From: Pseudomonadota bacterium | GTDB lineage: Bacteria; Pseudomonadota; Gammaproteobacteria; Steroidobacterales; Steroidobacteraceae | NCBI GenBank assembly: GCA_023423935.1 | Contig: JAFAEQ010000018.1 | Coordinates: 1-63,641 of the forward strand | Length of the DNA: 63,641 nucleotides | Reading direction: 5' to 3' | Shown here: positions 16,785 to 25,532 of the stretch, one piece after another | How the letters are laid out: each line of letters starts with the position of its first letter | Numbering within the stretch: position 1 is the first letter of the stretch | Position numbers and translations under genes: made by a program | The notes under the pieces: generated by a model | What the model was told of the DNA's origin: nothing | The model's input: only the letters and a program-made list of their open reading frames with translations | Database searches by the model: none

Positions 16785-18182
16785 TCACGGAGCCAGGTGC
16801 CGGGCAATATCGTTGTAGAAAGCCAGCGACATCATCAGGATCAGCACTGCGATGCCGATCTGCTGACCAAAGAGCTGTGCACGCTCTGAGACAGGTTTGC
16901 CCTTCACCAGTTCCGCGAGCTGGTAAACGACCTGGCCGCCATCGAGAATCGGAATCGGCAACAGATTGAGCACGCCCAGGCTGATGCTGATCAGCGCGAG
17001 CGTACCGATGAAGGTTCGCACGCCGCTACGCGCGGCAAACCCGGTCGTCTCTGCGATGGCGATCGGCCCGGAAATATTCTTGAGCGACACATCGCCGGTC
17101 ACGATCCGGCCCACGATTCGCAGCGTGAAGACCGATTTCTCCCAGGTCTCCACGGTCGCCTGCTGCAGCGCATCCAGCGGGCCGTGACGCTCCATAAACT
17201 GCATGTCCTGCGGCGTGATGCCCGTCTTGATTGGTGTTCCCCCGGACCGGATGCCGAGGCGACCGATGGTACGCCCGCCTTCCGTGACGGAGCCGACGAT
17301 GAGAGGAATCGCGAGATGTTCGCCGTCACGTTCGATATCCAGCGTGACCGATTGATCGGGCTTGCCGCGCACGATCTGCGACAGTTCCTGGAAAGTAGAC
17401 ACCGGTCGGCCATCAATGCTGACGATCCGATCACCAACCTTCACGCCCGCCTTCGCCGCAACACTGTCCTCGCTCAATCCGCTGATGACGGCCTGCATCC
17501 GGGGCTGCCAGAAATCGAATCCGAGCCCCGTCAGCATCGTATCCGCCTGAGTCAGCGCCCGGCGCTGATCGCCGGTCTGCATGCTCACGGTCCGCTCCGA
17601 GCCGTCGATGCCACGTACGCGCATGTTGATGACGCCGTCGTCGATCAAATCATCGAGCGTGCCGAGGAGCGCACCCTCCAGCGTGTTTACCCGCTTGCCA
17701 CCTACCTCGACGATGGTGTCCTCGAACCGAAGACCAGCGCGCGCCGCAATCGAATCCGGCGCCACTTCGCCGACCACAGGCTTCAAGGTCGGCACGCCAG
17801 CGACGAACAGGATCCAATACATCAGGACCGCGAAAATCAGGTTGAACGCAGGTCCTGCGAGCAGCACCAGCACGCGTTTCCAAACTGGCTGGCGCATGAA
17901 CGATCGGTGCAGTTCGTCAGCGCGCACGTTGCCTTCACGTTCATCGAGAAGCTTCACGTATCCGCCCAGCGGGATCGAGGCGATCGCATACTCGACACCA
18001 TCGCGGCCGGTTCGCTGCCATATCGCCTTGCCGAAGCCGATGGAGAACTTCAGAACCTTGATCCCGAGCCGGCGTGCGACCCAGAAATGACCGAACTCGT
18101 GCACGGCGACGAGAATGCCGATCGCGACGATGAAGGCAACGATGGCAGTGAGGACGTCTGCAGGGCTGTCAGTCGAAATCAT
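16785..18182 (-). CDS. rseP: RIP metalloprotease RseP
   Basis: 465 residues. It is a site-2 intramembrane protease that cuts anti-sigma factors such as RseA and removes signal-peptide remnants. HEFGH (28-32) in the first helix is the zinc site. Two PDZ domains lie at about 115-195 and 205-290, and NLLPIPILDGG in a late helix supplies the third ligand. ATG at 18182 overlaps the dxr stop as ATGA; a GTG two codons earlier is possible. Confidence 0.96.
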   Translation of the reverse strand: MISTDSPADVLTAIVAFIVAIGILVAVHEFGHFWVARRLGIKVLKFSIGFGKAIWQRTGRDGVEYAIASIPLGGYVKLLDEREGNVRADELHRSFMRQPVWKRVLVLLAGPAFNLIFAVLMYWILFVAGVPTLKPVVGEVAPDSIAARAGLRFEDTIVEVGGKRVNTLEGALLGTLDDLIDDGVINMRVRGIDGSERTVSMQTGDQRRALTQADTMLTGLGFDFWQPRMQAVISGLSEDSVAAKAGVKVGDRIVSIDGRPVSTFQELSQIVRGKPDQSVTLDIERDGEHLAIPLIVGSVTEGGRTIGRLGIRSGGTPIKTGITPQDMQFMERHGPLDALQQATVETWEKSVFTLRIVGRIVTGDVSLKNISGPIAIAETTGFAARSGVRTFIGTLALISISLGVLNLLPIPILDGGQVVYQLAELVKGKPVSERAQLFGQQIGIAVLILMMSLAFYNDIARHLAP

Positions 18183-19384
18183 GCACACACTCCCGCGATG
18201 CGGCCCGGCGTCGCCGGAATCATGAGCTGGGCCTGAGCGCGCGCCCAGGTATCCGCCGCCATCACATCCTCTAACGAAGTTGCTGAACGTAGGCTGTGCC
18301 CGGCCAGTACGCTTTCGATCACGCGCGGGATCTCCACGAAGGCCAGCTGTCCGTTCAGGAAAGCACTGACGGCAATTTCATTCGCCGCATTCAGCACAGC
18401 AGGAGCTGTACCACCTGCCTCTGCCGCCGCCCGCGCAAGGCGCAATGCCGGAAACCGTTCGGTATCGGGCGCCTCGAACTCGAGTTTTCCGAGCCGCACG
18501 ATGTCCAGGGATTCTACACCGGAGGCGATACGCTCCGGCCACCCCAGGGCATGCGCAATCGGCGTTCGCATGTCGGGGTTGCCGAGCTGTGCGAGCATGG
18601 AGCCATCGCAGTATTCGACCAGCGAATGCACGATGCTCTGCGGATGCACGACCACCTCCACCTGGGAAGGCGGCAAAGAAAACAGCAGGCACGCCTCGAT
18701 CAGCTCGAGCCCCTTGTTCATGAGCGTGGCCGAATCCACCGAAATCTTGCGGCCCATGACCCATCGGGGATGTGCGCACGCCTGATCGGGCGTCACGCTT
18801 CGCAGCGTCTCGGCGGATGTACGCAGAAACGGGCCGCCCGAAGCCGTCAACAACACACGCCGGACGCCTTGGCGATCGGCATGTGTGCCCATGCATTGGA
18901 AGATGGCGTTGTGCTCGCTATCGACCGGAACGAGTGTCGCACCGCCCGCCTCCACCGCATCCATGAACAGCGGCCCGGACATGACGAGCGCTTCCTTGTT
19001 AGCGAGCAGGATGCGCTTTCCCGCCCGCGCCGCGGCAAGGCTCGAACGCAGGCCTGCTGCGCCCACGATTGCCGCCATGACCGTGTCGACCTGATCGTGC
19101 GATGCAATGGCGCACAGCGCATCGTCGCCAGCGAGCACGCGGGTATTCACGCCTGCAGCACGCAGCTCGCTCTCGGTGGCGATCGCGTCCTTTTCCTGGC
19201 CGACTACGGCAAATGCCGGCCGATGGAGCAGACATTGCTCGCGCAGACGCTTCACGTTGGTGTGAGCCGTCAGCGCAAAAACCTCGAAGCGTTCAGGATG
19301 TCGGGCGAGCACATCGAGCGTACTCAGACCGATGCTGCCCGTGGATCCCAGCACCGCGACCCGTCTGCGAACCGCTGTGTTCAC
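18179..19384 (-). CDS. dxr: 1-deoxy-D-xylulose 5-phosphate reductoisomerase
   Basis: 401 residues. It converts DXP to MEP with NADPH, the committed step of the MEP isoprenoid pathway. The NADPH loop VLGSTGSIGLSTLDV lies at about 10-24. The substrate/metal motifs VDSEHNAIFQ and SVDSATLMNKGLE are intact. It sits upstream of rseP and overlaps cdsA by 4 nt, a typical order that links isoprenoid and lipid supply. Confidence 0.97.
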   Translation of the reverse strand: MNTAVRRRVAVLGSTGSIGLSTLDVLARHPERFEVFALTAHTNVKRLREQCLLHRPAFAVVGQEKDAIATESELRAAGVNTRVLAGDDALCAIASHDQVDTVMAAIVGAAGLRSSLAAARAGKRILLANKEALVMSGPLFMDAVEAGGATLVPVDSEHNAIFQCMGTHADRQGVRRVLLTASGGPFLRTSAETLRSVTPDQACAHPRWVMGRKISVDSATLMNKGLELIEACLLFSLPPSQVEVVVHPQSIVHSLVEYCDGSMLAQLGNPDMRTPIAHALGWPERIASGVESLDIVRLGKLEFEAPDTERFPALRLARAAAEAGGTAPAVLNAANEIAVSAFLNGQLAFVEIPRVIESVLAGHSLRSATSLEDVMAADTWARAQAQLMIPATPGRIAGVCA

Positions 19385-20175
19385 GACAGGAGTCCCAGCC
19401 GCTCGAGCCCGACGAGAAACACAGGGGCGGCGGCCGTGATGCTATCCACGCGATCGAGTACACCGCCGTGGCCCGGAAGCAATCCGCCACTATCTTTCAA
19501 ACCCGCATGCCGCTTGAAGAGACTTTCAGTGAGATCGCCCACGATCGATGCCAGCACGACGACGGCGCACAGTCCAATGAACGGTCCCGGGCTCAGTCGA
19601 AACCACAGCACGCCGAGGCTCGCCAGAACGGCAGAGGCCGCAAGCCCGCCGTACACGCCCTCCCAGGTCTTGCCGGGACTCACTCGAGGGGCAAGCTTGT
19701 GGGTACCGAATGCGCGGCCGGCGAAGTAGGCGCCGACATCCGCTGCTACGACGAGTAACACCAGAAAAAGCATCAACTCCGGCGCCAGATCGTGCAGACG
19801 CACGAGCGCCAGCCACGCGGGCACCAGTACGATCAGCCCTGCGCACATCGCAGCTGCACGATTCATATGAGAGGGCATCAAGGCGACCCAGATGGTCGCA
19901 ACCAGCCACCATGCCAGCGAAACGTACAGGATCACGTCGAGTTGCGCGTTCTGAGCGCCCAACACCCACAGGATCGCAATGAGCGCTGCGACGAGCGCCG
20001 CATAGCCGCAACGGGCAGCCATCGAGGTGAAGCCTGCAAACGGCGCCCACTCCCAGGCTCCCGCGATCACCAGGAGCGCAATCACGGCAGCCGTCACGTC
20101 ATGGGGAACCCATAGAATGACCAGCAGCGCGAAGGGCGCGAGCAGCAGTGCGGTGATGATTCGCTGTTTGAGCAT
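19381..20175 (-). CDS. cdsA: Phosphatidate cytidylyltransferase
   Basis: 264 residues with about eight membrane helices. It makes CDP-diacylglycerol from phosphatidate and CTP for phospholipid synthesis. The family signature near the C-terminus is complete: SLFKRHAGLKDSG followed by LLPGHGGVLDRVDS. Its ATG shares one base with the uppS stop (TGATG), and its end overlaps dxr by 4 nt, so uppS-cdsA-dxr are tightly coupled. Confidence 0.96.
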   Translation of the reverse strand: MLKQRIITALLLAPFALLVILWVPHDVTAAVIALLVIAGAWEWAPFAGFTSMAARCGYAALVAALIAILWVLGAQNAQLDVILYVSLAWWLVATIWVALMPSHMNRAAAMCAGLIVLVPAWLALVRLHDLAPELMLFLVLLVVAADVGAYFAGRAFGTHKLAPRVSPGKTWEGVYGGLAASAVLASLGVLWFRLSPGPFIGLCAVVVLASIVGDLTESLFKRHAGLKDSGGLLPGHGGVLDRVDSITAAAPVFLVGLERLGLLS

Positions 20176-20924
20176 CAGCCGGCCTCGATCTGCGCCGGCG
20201 TGAGACCGAAACGACGCTGACGACTCGCAAAGAATTCGAACGCCGCGGACAGTTCTTCGTCGCCGAAGTCCGGCCAGAGCGTGTCGCAGAAATACAGCTC
20301 GGTGTAGGCCAGATTCCAGAGCAGGAAATTGCTGATGCGCTGCTCACCTCCGGTCCTGATGAAAAGGTCCGGATCTGGCAGACCGGCCAGGGCCAGATGC
20401 CCCTGCAGCGCATCCTCGTCGATCTCTTCGATCTTCATCTCGCCTGCCGCAGCGCGTCGGGCCAGCTGCCGAGTGGCATTCACGATATCCCAGCGACCGC
20501 CATAGGCGATCGCGACGACCAGTGTCATCCGCGTGTTTTCGGCCGTGAGCGTTTCGGCCGCTTTCATCCGGTCACGCAATGCCGTGGAGAGCTGATCCGC
20601 ATTGCCGATGAAGCGCAGACGGATCTTGTTCTGATGCAGCTCGCCGACTTCATTGTCGAGCGCTTCCAGGAAGCGTCCCATGAGCATGCTCACTTCCTCG
20701 CGCGGGCGCTTCCAGTTCTCGCTCGAAAAGGCGAAGAGCGTCAGCACCTCGACACCGCGCTTGGCGCAACCCTCAACCGTCTGCTTGACGGACTTGACTC
20801 CCATGCGGTGCCCTGCCGGACGCGGCAGGGCGCGCTTAGCCGCCCAACGACCGTTGCCGTCCATGATGACGGCCACGTGGCGAGGCAAGGCAGCAGGCTT
20901 CTTGACGTTGGACCCGGGCGGCAT
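20175..20924 (-). CDS. uppS: Undecaprenyl diphosphate synthase
   Basis: 249 residues. It extends FPP with IPP in cis to make the C55 carrier used for peptidoglycan and O-antigen. The cis-prenyltransferase motif VAVIMDGNGRWA has the catalytic Asp. AFSSENWKRPREEV and the C-terminal RTGGEQRISNFLLWNLAY motif are also present. It follows frr by 22 nt. Confidence 0.97.
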   Translation of the reverse strand: MPPGSNVKKPAALPRHVAVIMDGNGRWAAKRALPRPAGHRMGVKSVKQTVEGCAKRGVEVLTLFAFSSENWKRPREEVSMLMGRFLEALDNEVGELHQNKIRLRFIGNADQLSTALRDRMKAAETLTAENTRMTLVVAIAYGGRWDIVNATRQLARRAAAGEMKIEEIDEDALQGHLALAGLPDPDLFIRTGGEQRISNFLLWNLAYTELYFCDTLWPDFGDEELSAAFEFFASRQRRFGLTPAQIEAG

Positions 20925-20946
20925 CGAGCAGGGGCTGTACAGATCG

Positions 20947-21504
20947 TCAGATCTGCATCAGCTCCTTTTCCTTTTCCGCCAGGACCTGGTCGATCTCGGC
21001 GACGTACTTGTCGGTGAGCTTCTGGACGTCTTCCTGAGCGCGGCGATCGTCGTCCTGCGACACGAGCTTTTCCTTGAGCAGATCCTTGATGTCCTGATTC
21101 ACATCGCGGCGCACGTTGCGTACGGCGACGCGTGCATTCTCAGCCTCGTGGCGCACGACCTTCGCCAGGTCGCGACGGCGCTCTTCGGTCAGCGGCGGCA
21201 TGGGAACGCGGATGACCGTACCGGCCGTATTCGGATTCAGGCCGAGGTCGGATTTCATGATCGCCTTTTCGATGGCCTGCACCATGGTCTTTTCCCATGG
21301 CGTCACGGTGATCGTGCGTGCATCTTCGAGGGCGATGTTCGCCACCTGATTCAGCGGCACCTCGTTACCGTAATAGTCGACACGGATGTGCTCGAGGAGG
21401 CTCGGATGCGCTCGTCCCGTGCGCAGCTTCTTCAGTTCGTTACGCAACGCGAGGACGCACTTCTGCATTCTCTCCGTCGCATCTTTCTTGATGTCATCCA
21501 GCAT
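20947..21504 (-). CDS. frr: Ribosome recycling factor
   Basis: 185 residues, exactly the family length. It splits post-termination ribosomes with EF-G. It has the typical three-helix bundle with the small domain at about 30-105. Conserved stretches such as LRTGRAHPSLLEHI and IRVPMPPLTEERRRDL are seen. It lies 58 nt downstream of pyrH. Confidence 0.97.
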   Translation of the reverse strand: MLDDIKKDATERMQKCVLALRNELKKLRTGRAHPSLLEHIRVDYYGNEVPLNQVANIALEDARTITVTPWEKTMVQAIEKAIMKSDLGLNPNTAGTVIRVPMPPLTEERRRDLAKVVRHEAENARVAVRNVRRDVNQDIKDLLKEKLVSQDDDRRAQEDVQKLTDKYVAEIDQVLAEKEKELMQI

Positions 21505-21562
21505 GGAACTCTCCAGTCGCAGAAAATCGTGATCGCGAACAACCAGCCGCGGCCGGCAAGCT

Positions 21563-22336
21563 TCACTTCACGATGTGCAAATCACCATTGGTGACCAGGG
21601 TGCCGACATCCTCGCCACGAACGATACGCATGAGCTCGCCGGGCTTGGTCAGATCGAACACACGCAACGGCAGATTGTTATCCCGGCACATCACGATCGC
21701 AGTGGCGTCCATGACGTTCAGCCGGTCATCGAGCACCTTATCAAAGGTCAGGCGCTGATAGCGCGTGGCGGAAGGATTCTTCATGGGGTCGTCGGAAAAA
21801 ATCCCGTTGACCTTCGTGGCCTTGAGCAGCAGGTCCGCATCGATCTCGATCGCCCGCAGACTGGCGGCGGTGTCGGTGGTGAAGAATGGATTGCCGGTCC
21901 CCGCGGCAAAAATGGTCACACGCCCCTTCTCGAGGTGCCGCACCGCGCGTCGGCGAATGTACTCCTCACAGACCTGATTGATACGCACCGCCGACATGAC
22001 TCGCGCGTGCATGCCGAGACCTTCGACGGCATCCTGCAGCGCGAGAGAATTCATGACCGTCGCGAGCATGCCCATGTGGTCGCCCGTGACCCGATCCATA
22101 CCAGCGCGAGCAAGTCCGGCGCCGCGGAAAATATTGCCGCCGCCGATCACGATCGCAACCTGCAGCCCCAGGCTCATGATCTCGCGAACTTCACCGGCGA
22201 CACGCTTCAGCATCTTCGGATCGATGCCGTAGTCCTCATCGCCCATCAACGCTTCGCCCGAAAGCTTCAGAAGAATGCGGCGCAAACCCTGCTGCGCGGG
22301 AAACGCCGGCGTCGATGAGGATGTCGATTCGGTCAT
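21563..22336 (-). CDS. pyrH: UMP kinase
   Basis: 257 residues. It phosphorylates UMP to UDP as a hexameric amino-acid-kinase-fold enzyme. LKLSGEALMGD opens the core after an 18-residue extension, and GGGNIFRGAGLA and TGNPFFTTDTAA are family motifs. It starts after the terminator that follows tsf, so it may need its own promoter or read-through. Confidence 0.97.
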   Translation of the reverse strand: MTESTSSSTPAFPAQQGLRRILLKLSGEALMGDEDYGIDPKMLKRVAGEVREIMSLGLQVAIVIGGGNIFRGAGLARAGMDRVTGDHMGMLATVMNSLALQDAVEGLGMHARVMSAVRINQVCEEYIRRRAVRHLEKGRVTIFAAGTGNPFFTTDTAASLRAIEIDADLLLKATKVNGIFSDDPMKNPSATRYQRLTFDKVLDDRLNVMDATAIVMCRDNNLPLRVFDLTKPGELMRIVRGEDVGTLVTNGDLHIVK

Positions 22337-22408
22337 GTGGCTGCCTGGTAAAGAACCCGTGGACGGATCCGTCTGAGGTCCGAAATTAAACTACTGAGTC
22401 CTATTATA

Positions 22409-22434
22409 AAGAACCCCGCCGGAGCGGGGTTCTT
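22409..22434 (-). terminator. Intrinsic terminator after rpsB-tsf
   Basis: On the minus strand, an 11-bp stem (AAGAACCCCGC with GCGGGGTTCTT) closes the loop TCCG and runs into TTTATAAT. It lies just after tsf and before pyrH. It would separate high rpsB-tsf expression from the pyrH-frr block. Confidence 0.85.
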
Positions 22435-22446
22435 GAGATCTCGTCT

Positions 22447-23361
22447 TCAGTGTGGCTTGGGCGGCGTTCCTTTCGAACTTTCCACCTGCTTGCGCACTTC
22501 CTCTGCGAAATCTTCCTGCTTCTTCTCGATGCCCGCGCCGACTTCGTAGCGAACGAACCCGGCCACCTCGGCACCCGCCTGCTTCAGATACTGCTCGACC
22601 GTCTGCTTGTCGTCCTTCACGAACGGCTGACCGAGCAACGTGATCTCGCTCATCCACTTGCGGATCTTCCCTTCCACGGCCTTGGCGATGATCTGCTCGG
22701 GTTTACCCGCGAGCTTCGGATCTGCCTTGGTCGTTTCCGTGTGGATCTCGGTTTCCTTGGCGATGACATCCTGCGGGATATCCGCCGAAGACACGTGCGG
22801 CGGATTGATCGCAGCAACGTGCATCGCGATGTCCTTCGCGGTGGCCTCGTCGCCCTTCTTCAGGGAAACGAGCGCTCCGATCCGGGTCCCGTGCAGATAG
22901 GTACCGATCACGCCAGGCGACTCGAGCAGGTCGAAACGACGCACGCTGATGTTCTCGCCGAGCTTGGCGATCAGAGCACGGCGAGCTTCATCCAGCGTGC
23001 CGCCCTCGCCCTGCGCTGCCAACAACGCGTCGACCGATGCCGGACGTTGCGCAAGCGCAACTTTGGCCACGTTCGCAGCGAAATTCTTGAAATCGTTTTC
23101 GCGCGCGACGAAGTCCGTTTCGCAGTTCACTTCGACGATCGCGGCCTGCTTCAGATCGGCCGAGCGCTCGATGACGACGACGCCTTCCGCGGCAACTCGC
23201 GAGGCCTTCTTGTCGGCCTTTGCCAGGCCCGCCTTGCGCATGAGCTCCGCGGCGGCATCCAGATCGCCATTGGTTTCGGTGAGTGCCTTCTTGCACTCCA
23301 TCATCCCCGCGCCGGTGCGCTCGCGGAGCTGCTTTACTGCTTCTGCTGTAACTGCTGCCAT
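22447..23361 (-). CDS. tsf: Elongation factor Ts
   Basis: 304 residues. It exchanges GDP for GTP on EF-Tu. The N-terminal UBA-like domain holds LRERTGAGMMECKKAL. The TDFVARN-like stretch NCETDFVARENDF marks the core that contacts EF-Tu. It sits 6 nt after rpsB, the universal pair, and ends before a strong terminator. Confidence 0.97.
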   Translation of the reverse strand: MAAVTAEAVKQLRERTGAGMMECKKALTETNGDLDAAAELMRKAGLAKADKKASRVAAEGVVVIERSADLKQAAIVEVNCETDFVARENDFKNFAANVAKVALAQRPASVDALLAAQGEGGTLDEARRALIAKLGENISVRRFDLLESPGVIGTYLHGTRIGALVSLKKGDEATAKDIAMHVAAINPPHVSSADIPQDVIAKETEIHTETTKADPKLAGKPEQIIAKAVEGKIRKWMSEITLLGQPFVKDDKQTVEQYLKQAGAEVAGFVRYEVGAGIEKKQEDFAEEVRKQVESSKGTPPKPH

Positions 23362-23367
23362 GGATCT

Positions 23368-24360
23368 TTACTCTGGAGTGTCGGTGGCGGGCGTCGACGC
23401 TGCCGGGGTGTCAGTCGCGCTCGCCGTCTTGCGCTTGGCGGAGCGACGGCTTGCCATGACATCGGCCGCGGTCGAATCGGAATCCACATCCTCGGGATTC
23501 ACGGCAGGCTCGGGAATCGTTTCTTCCTGGGCCGGACGCTTGCGCGTGGCAACCTTCTTCTTCACTGCGGCTGGCTTGCCGGGACCACGACGCGCCGGTG
23601 CTGCACCGGACTTCGGCTTCGGCTTGCCGTCGGCATCGAGCTCGACGAACTCATCTTCGCCGGCCGGCACTTCGGGCTGAGCGGACTTGCCTTCGAGCAC
23701 GGCGTCCGCGATGCCCGCGGCATACAGCTGAATGGCGCGCATGGCGTCATCGTTGCCAGGGATCACGAAGTCGACATCGTCCGGGGTGCAGTTGGTATCG
23801 ACCACGGCGACGACCGGAATACCGAGCTTCTTGGCTTCGTGAATCGCGATGCGCTCATGTCCCACGTCGATGATGAAGAGCACGTCGGGGAGCGATTCCA
23901 TCTCCTTGATACCGCCAAGGCTGCGCTCGAGCTTCTCGCGCTCGCGACGCAAACCCTGCGCTTCTTTCTTGCTGTGCTGTTCGAGCGTGCCGTTGGCAGC
24001 CATCTCGTCGAGCGTGGTCAAGCGTTTGATCGAACCGCGAACGGTCTTGAAGTTGGTCAGCATGCCGCCGAGCCAGCGATGGCTGACGTAAGGCATGCCG
24101 GCGCGAGTGGCTTCCGCCTTCACCGCTTCGCGGGCGGAGCGCTTCGTGCCTACGAACAGCACCCTGCCGCCGTCGGCGACGACCTGCTTGATGAACGTCG
24201 CCGCGTCGTTGTACAGCGGCAGCGTCTTTTCGAGATTGATGATGTGGATTCGATTGCGTTCCCCGAAAATGTACTGAGCCATTTTGGGGTTCCAGAAGCG
24301 GGTCTGATGTCCGAAATGAACACCCGCTTCCAGCATCTGTCGCATGGACATGCTGGTCAT
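23368..24360 (-). CDS. rpsB: 30S ribosomal protein S2 with long C-terminal tail
   Basis: 330 residues from the start at 24360, which has AGGAG 8 nt upstream. Residues 1-240 are ordinary S2 (SMRQMLEAGVHFGHQTRFWNP, FVGTKRSAREAV, DVLFIIDVGHE). About 85 extra residues follow, rich in Pro, Ala, Lys, Thr and Asp and probably disordered. S2 is normally about 240 residues, so the tail is unusual; a shorter version occurs in several proteobacterial lineages. It forms an operon with tsf. Confidence 0.95.
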   Translation of the reverse strand: MTSMSMRQMLEAGVHFGHQTRFWNPKMAQYIFGERNRIHIINLEKTLPLYNDAATFIKQVVADGGRVLFVGTKRSAREAVKAEATRAGMPYVSHRWLGGMLTNFKTVRGSIKRLTTLDEMAANGTLEQHSKKEAQGLRREREKLERSLGGIKEMESLPDVLFIIDVGHERIAIHEAKKLGIPVVAVVDTNCTPDDVDFVIPGNDDAMRAIQLYAAGIADAVLEGKSAQPEVPAGEDEFVELDADGKPKPKSGAAPARRGPGKPAAVKKKVATRKRPAQEETIPEPAVNPEDVDSDSTAADVMASRRSAKRKTASATDTPAASTPATDTPE

Positions 24361-24515
24361 GAGCAAACTCCTATGGGGGTTGTGCCTCCACTGGTCCCAT
24401 ACGACGACTCGATTCGATCGAAGCACTACGTGCGGCGATGTCCTCGAGCACCCCGTCGCATGTGACGGCCAGTGTGAGAGATGGTTGAAAAAGCCGGATT
24501 CGTTGCTAAAAAAGC
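24361..24515 (-). promoter_or_regulatory. rpsB 5' leader, candidate S2 autoregulatory region
   Basis: About 150 nt lie between the predicted rpsB start site and the start codon. In enterobacteria, S2 represses rpsB-tsf through a structured leader. This leader contains several short self-complementary stretches, but I could not confirm a consensus fold by eye. The rest of the 381-bp gap to map (24553-24741) shows a perfect 7-bp inverted repeat (CGTGAAC/GTTCACG, 24689-24704) and no gene. Confidence 0.4.
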
Positions 24516-24521
24516 GCGCGC

Positions 24522-24552
24522 TTTATACCATAAACTCCGATCAGCTAAACAA
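24522..24552 (-). promoter_or_regulatory. Predicted rpsB promoter with GC-rich discriminator
   Basis: On the minus strand the -10 is TATAAA with an upstream TGG (extended -10). A TTGTTT-like -35 lies 19 nt away. The -10 is followed at once by GCGCGCGC, the kind of discriminator that makes ribosomal promoters sensitive to ppGpp/DksA. Confidence 0.6.
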
Positions 24553-24741
24553 GTTTTTGCTTGGAGCCCGAAGACTCCGGGCACACGTCCGCTGATCGAT
24601 TCCGCGGCGCTTTCATCTGCGATTCAAGTCCCCATATTGGCGGATCGTCGAGCCGGGCGCGGGGGATTCCCGAGGGCCTCGGGCCTTTCGTGAACTCGTT
24701 CACGTCCGTCAATTCAACTCATCGAGCGTATCGTCGAAGCC

Positions 24742-25521
24742 ATGCAGGTGACCATCAAAAACCCGGCCGAACAGGACCGGATGCGGGAGGCTGGCCGGTT
24801 GGCGGCCGAAGTCCTCGACATGATCACGCCTCACGTGGTCGCCGGGGTGACCACCGACGAGCTGAACGAACGTTGTCATAACTACATCGTGGATGTGCAG
24901 CGAGCCATCCCTGCCCCGCTCAATTACCGCGGATTCCCCAAGTCGATCTGCACGTCGGTAAATCATGTCGTCTGCCATGGCATCCCGGGCGACAAGAAAC
25001 TCAAGCAAGGCGACATCATCAACATCGACGTGACCGTCATCAAAGACGGCTGGCACGGCGATACGAGCCGTATGTTTGTGATCGGCAAGGTCAATCCCGC
25101 GGTGCAGCGGCTGGTCGATGTGACTTACCAGGCCATGTGGACCGGCATTCGGCAGGTCCGCCCGGGAGCCCGGATCGGTGATATCGGCGCCGCCATTCAG
25201 GCCATGATCGAGCCGCTGCATTTGTCGATCGTCCGCGAGTACTGCGGACATGGCATCGGGCGCATCTTCCATGAGGATCCGCAGGTGCTGCATTACCGGC
25301 AACGCGATCCTGGAATCGAGCTGCAGCCCGGTATGACGTTCACGGTCGAGCCGATGATCAACGCCGGCAAGCGCGACGTGAAACTGCTCGCCGACGGCTG
25401 GACCGTCGTGACCCGCGATCATTCGCTGTCCGCGCAATGGGAGCACACTGTGCTCGTCACGGACGACGGCTATGAAGTGCTGACCCTGAGTGCTACCGAG
25501 CGCACCCCGACTGTTTCCTGA
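24742..25521 (+). CDS. map: Methionine aminopeptidase type I
   Basis: 259 residues. It removes the initiator Met from new proteins. All type I site residues are in place: H79, D96, D107, H170, E203 and E234, within CHGIPGD, INIDVTVIKDGWHGDTSR and CGHGIGRIFHEDP. It is transcribed away from rpsB and is followed 11 nt later by glnD. Confidence 0.97.
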   Translation: MQVTIKNPAEQDRMREAGRLAAEVLDMITPHVVAGVTTDELNERCHNYIVDVQRAIPAPLNYRGFPKSICTSVNHVVCHGIPGDKKLKQGDIINIDVTVIKDGWHGDTSRMFVIGKVNPAVQRLVDVTYQAMWTGIRQVRPGARIGDIGAAIQAMIEPLHLSIVREYCGHGIGRIFHEDPQVLHYRQRDPGIELQPGMTFTVEPMINAGKRDVKLLADGWTVVTRDHSLSAQWEHTVLVTDDGYEVLTLSATERTPTVS

Positions 25522-25532
25522 AGCGAGCCGCC

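Noticed and set aside
22395..22410. TATAAT after the tsf terminator considered as a pyrH promoter
   Set aside because: The -35 position falls inside the terminator stem with no match. The AT-rich bases are better explained as the terminator tail.
24610..24660. tRNA-like T-arm sequence near GATTCAAGTCCCC
   Set aside because: No matching acceptor, D or anticodon arms could be built around it.
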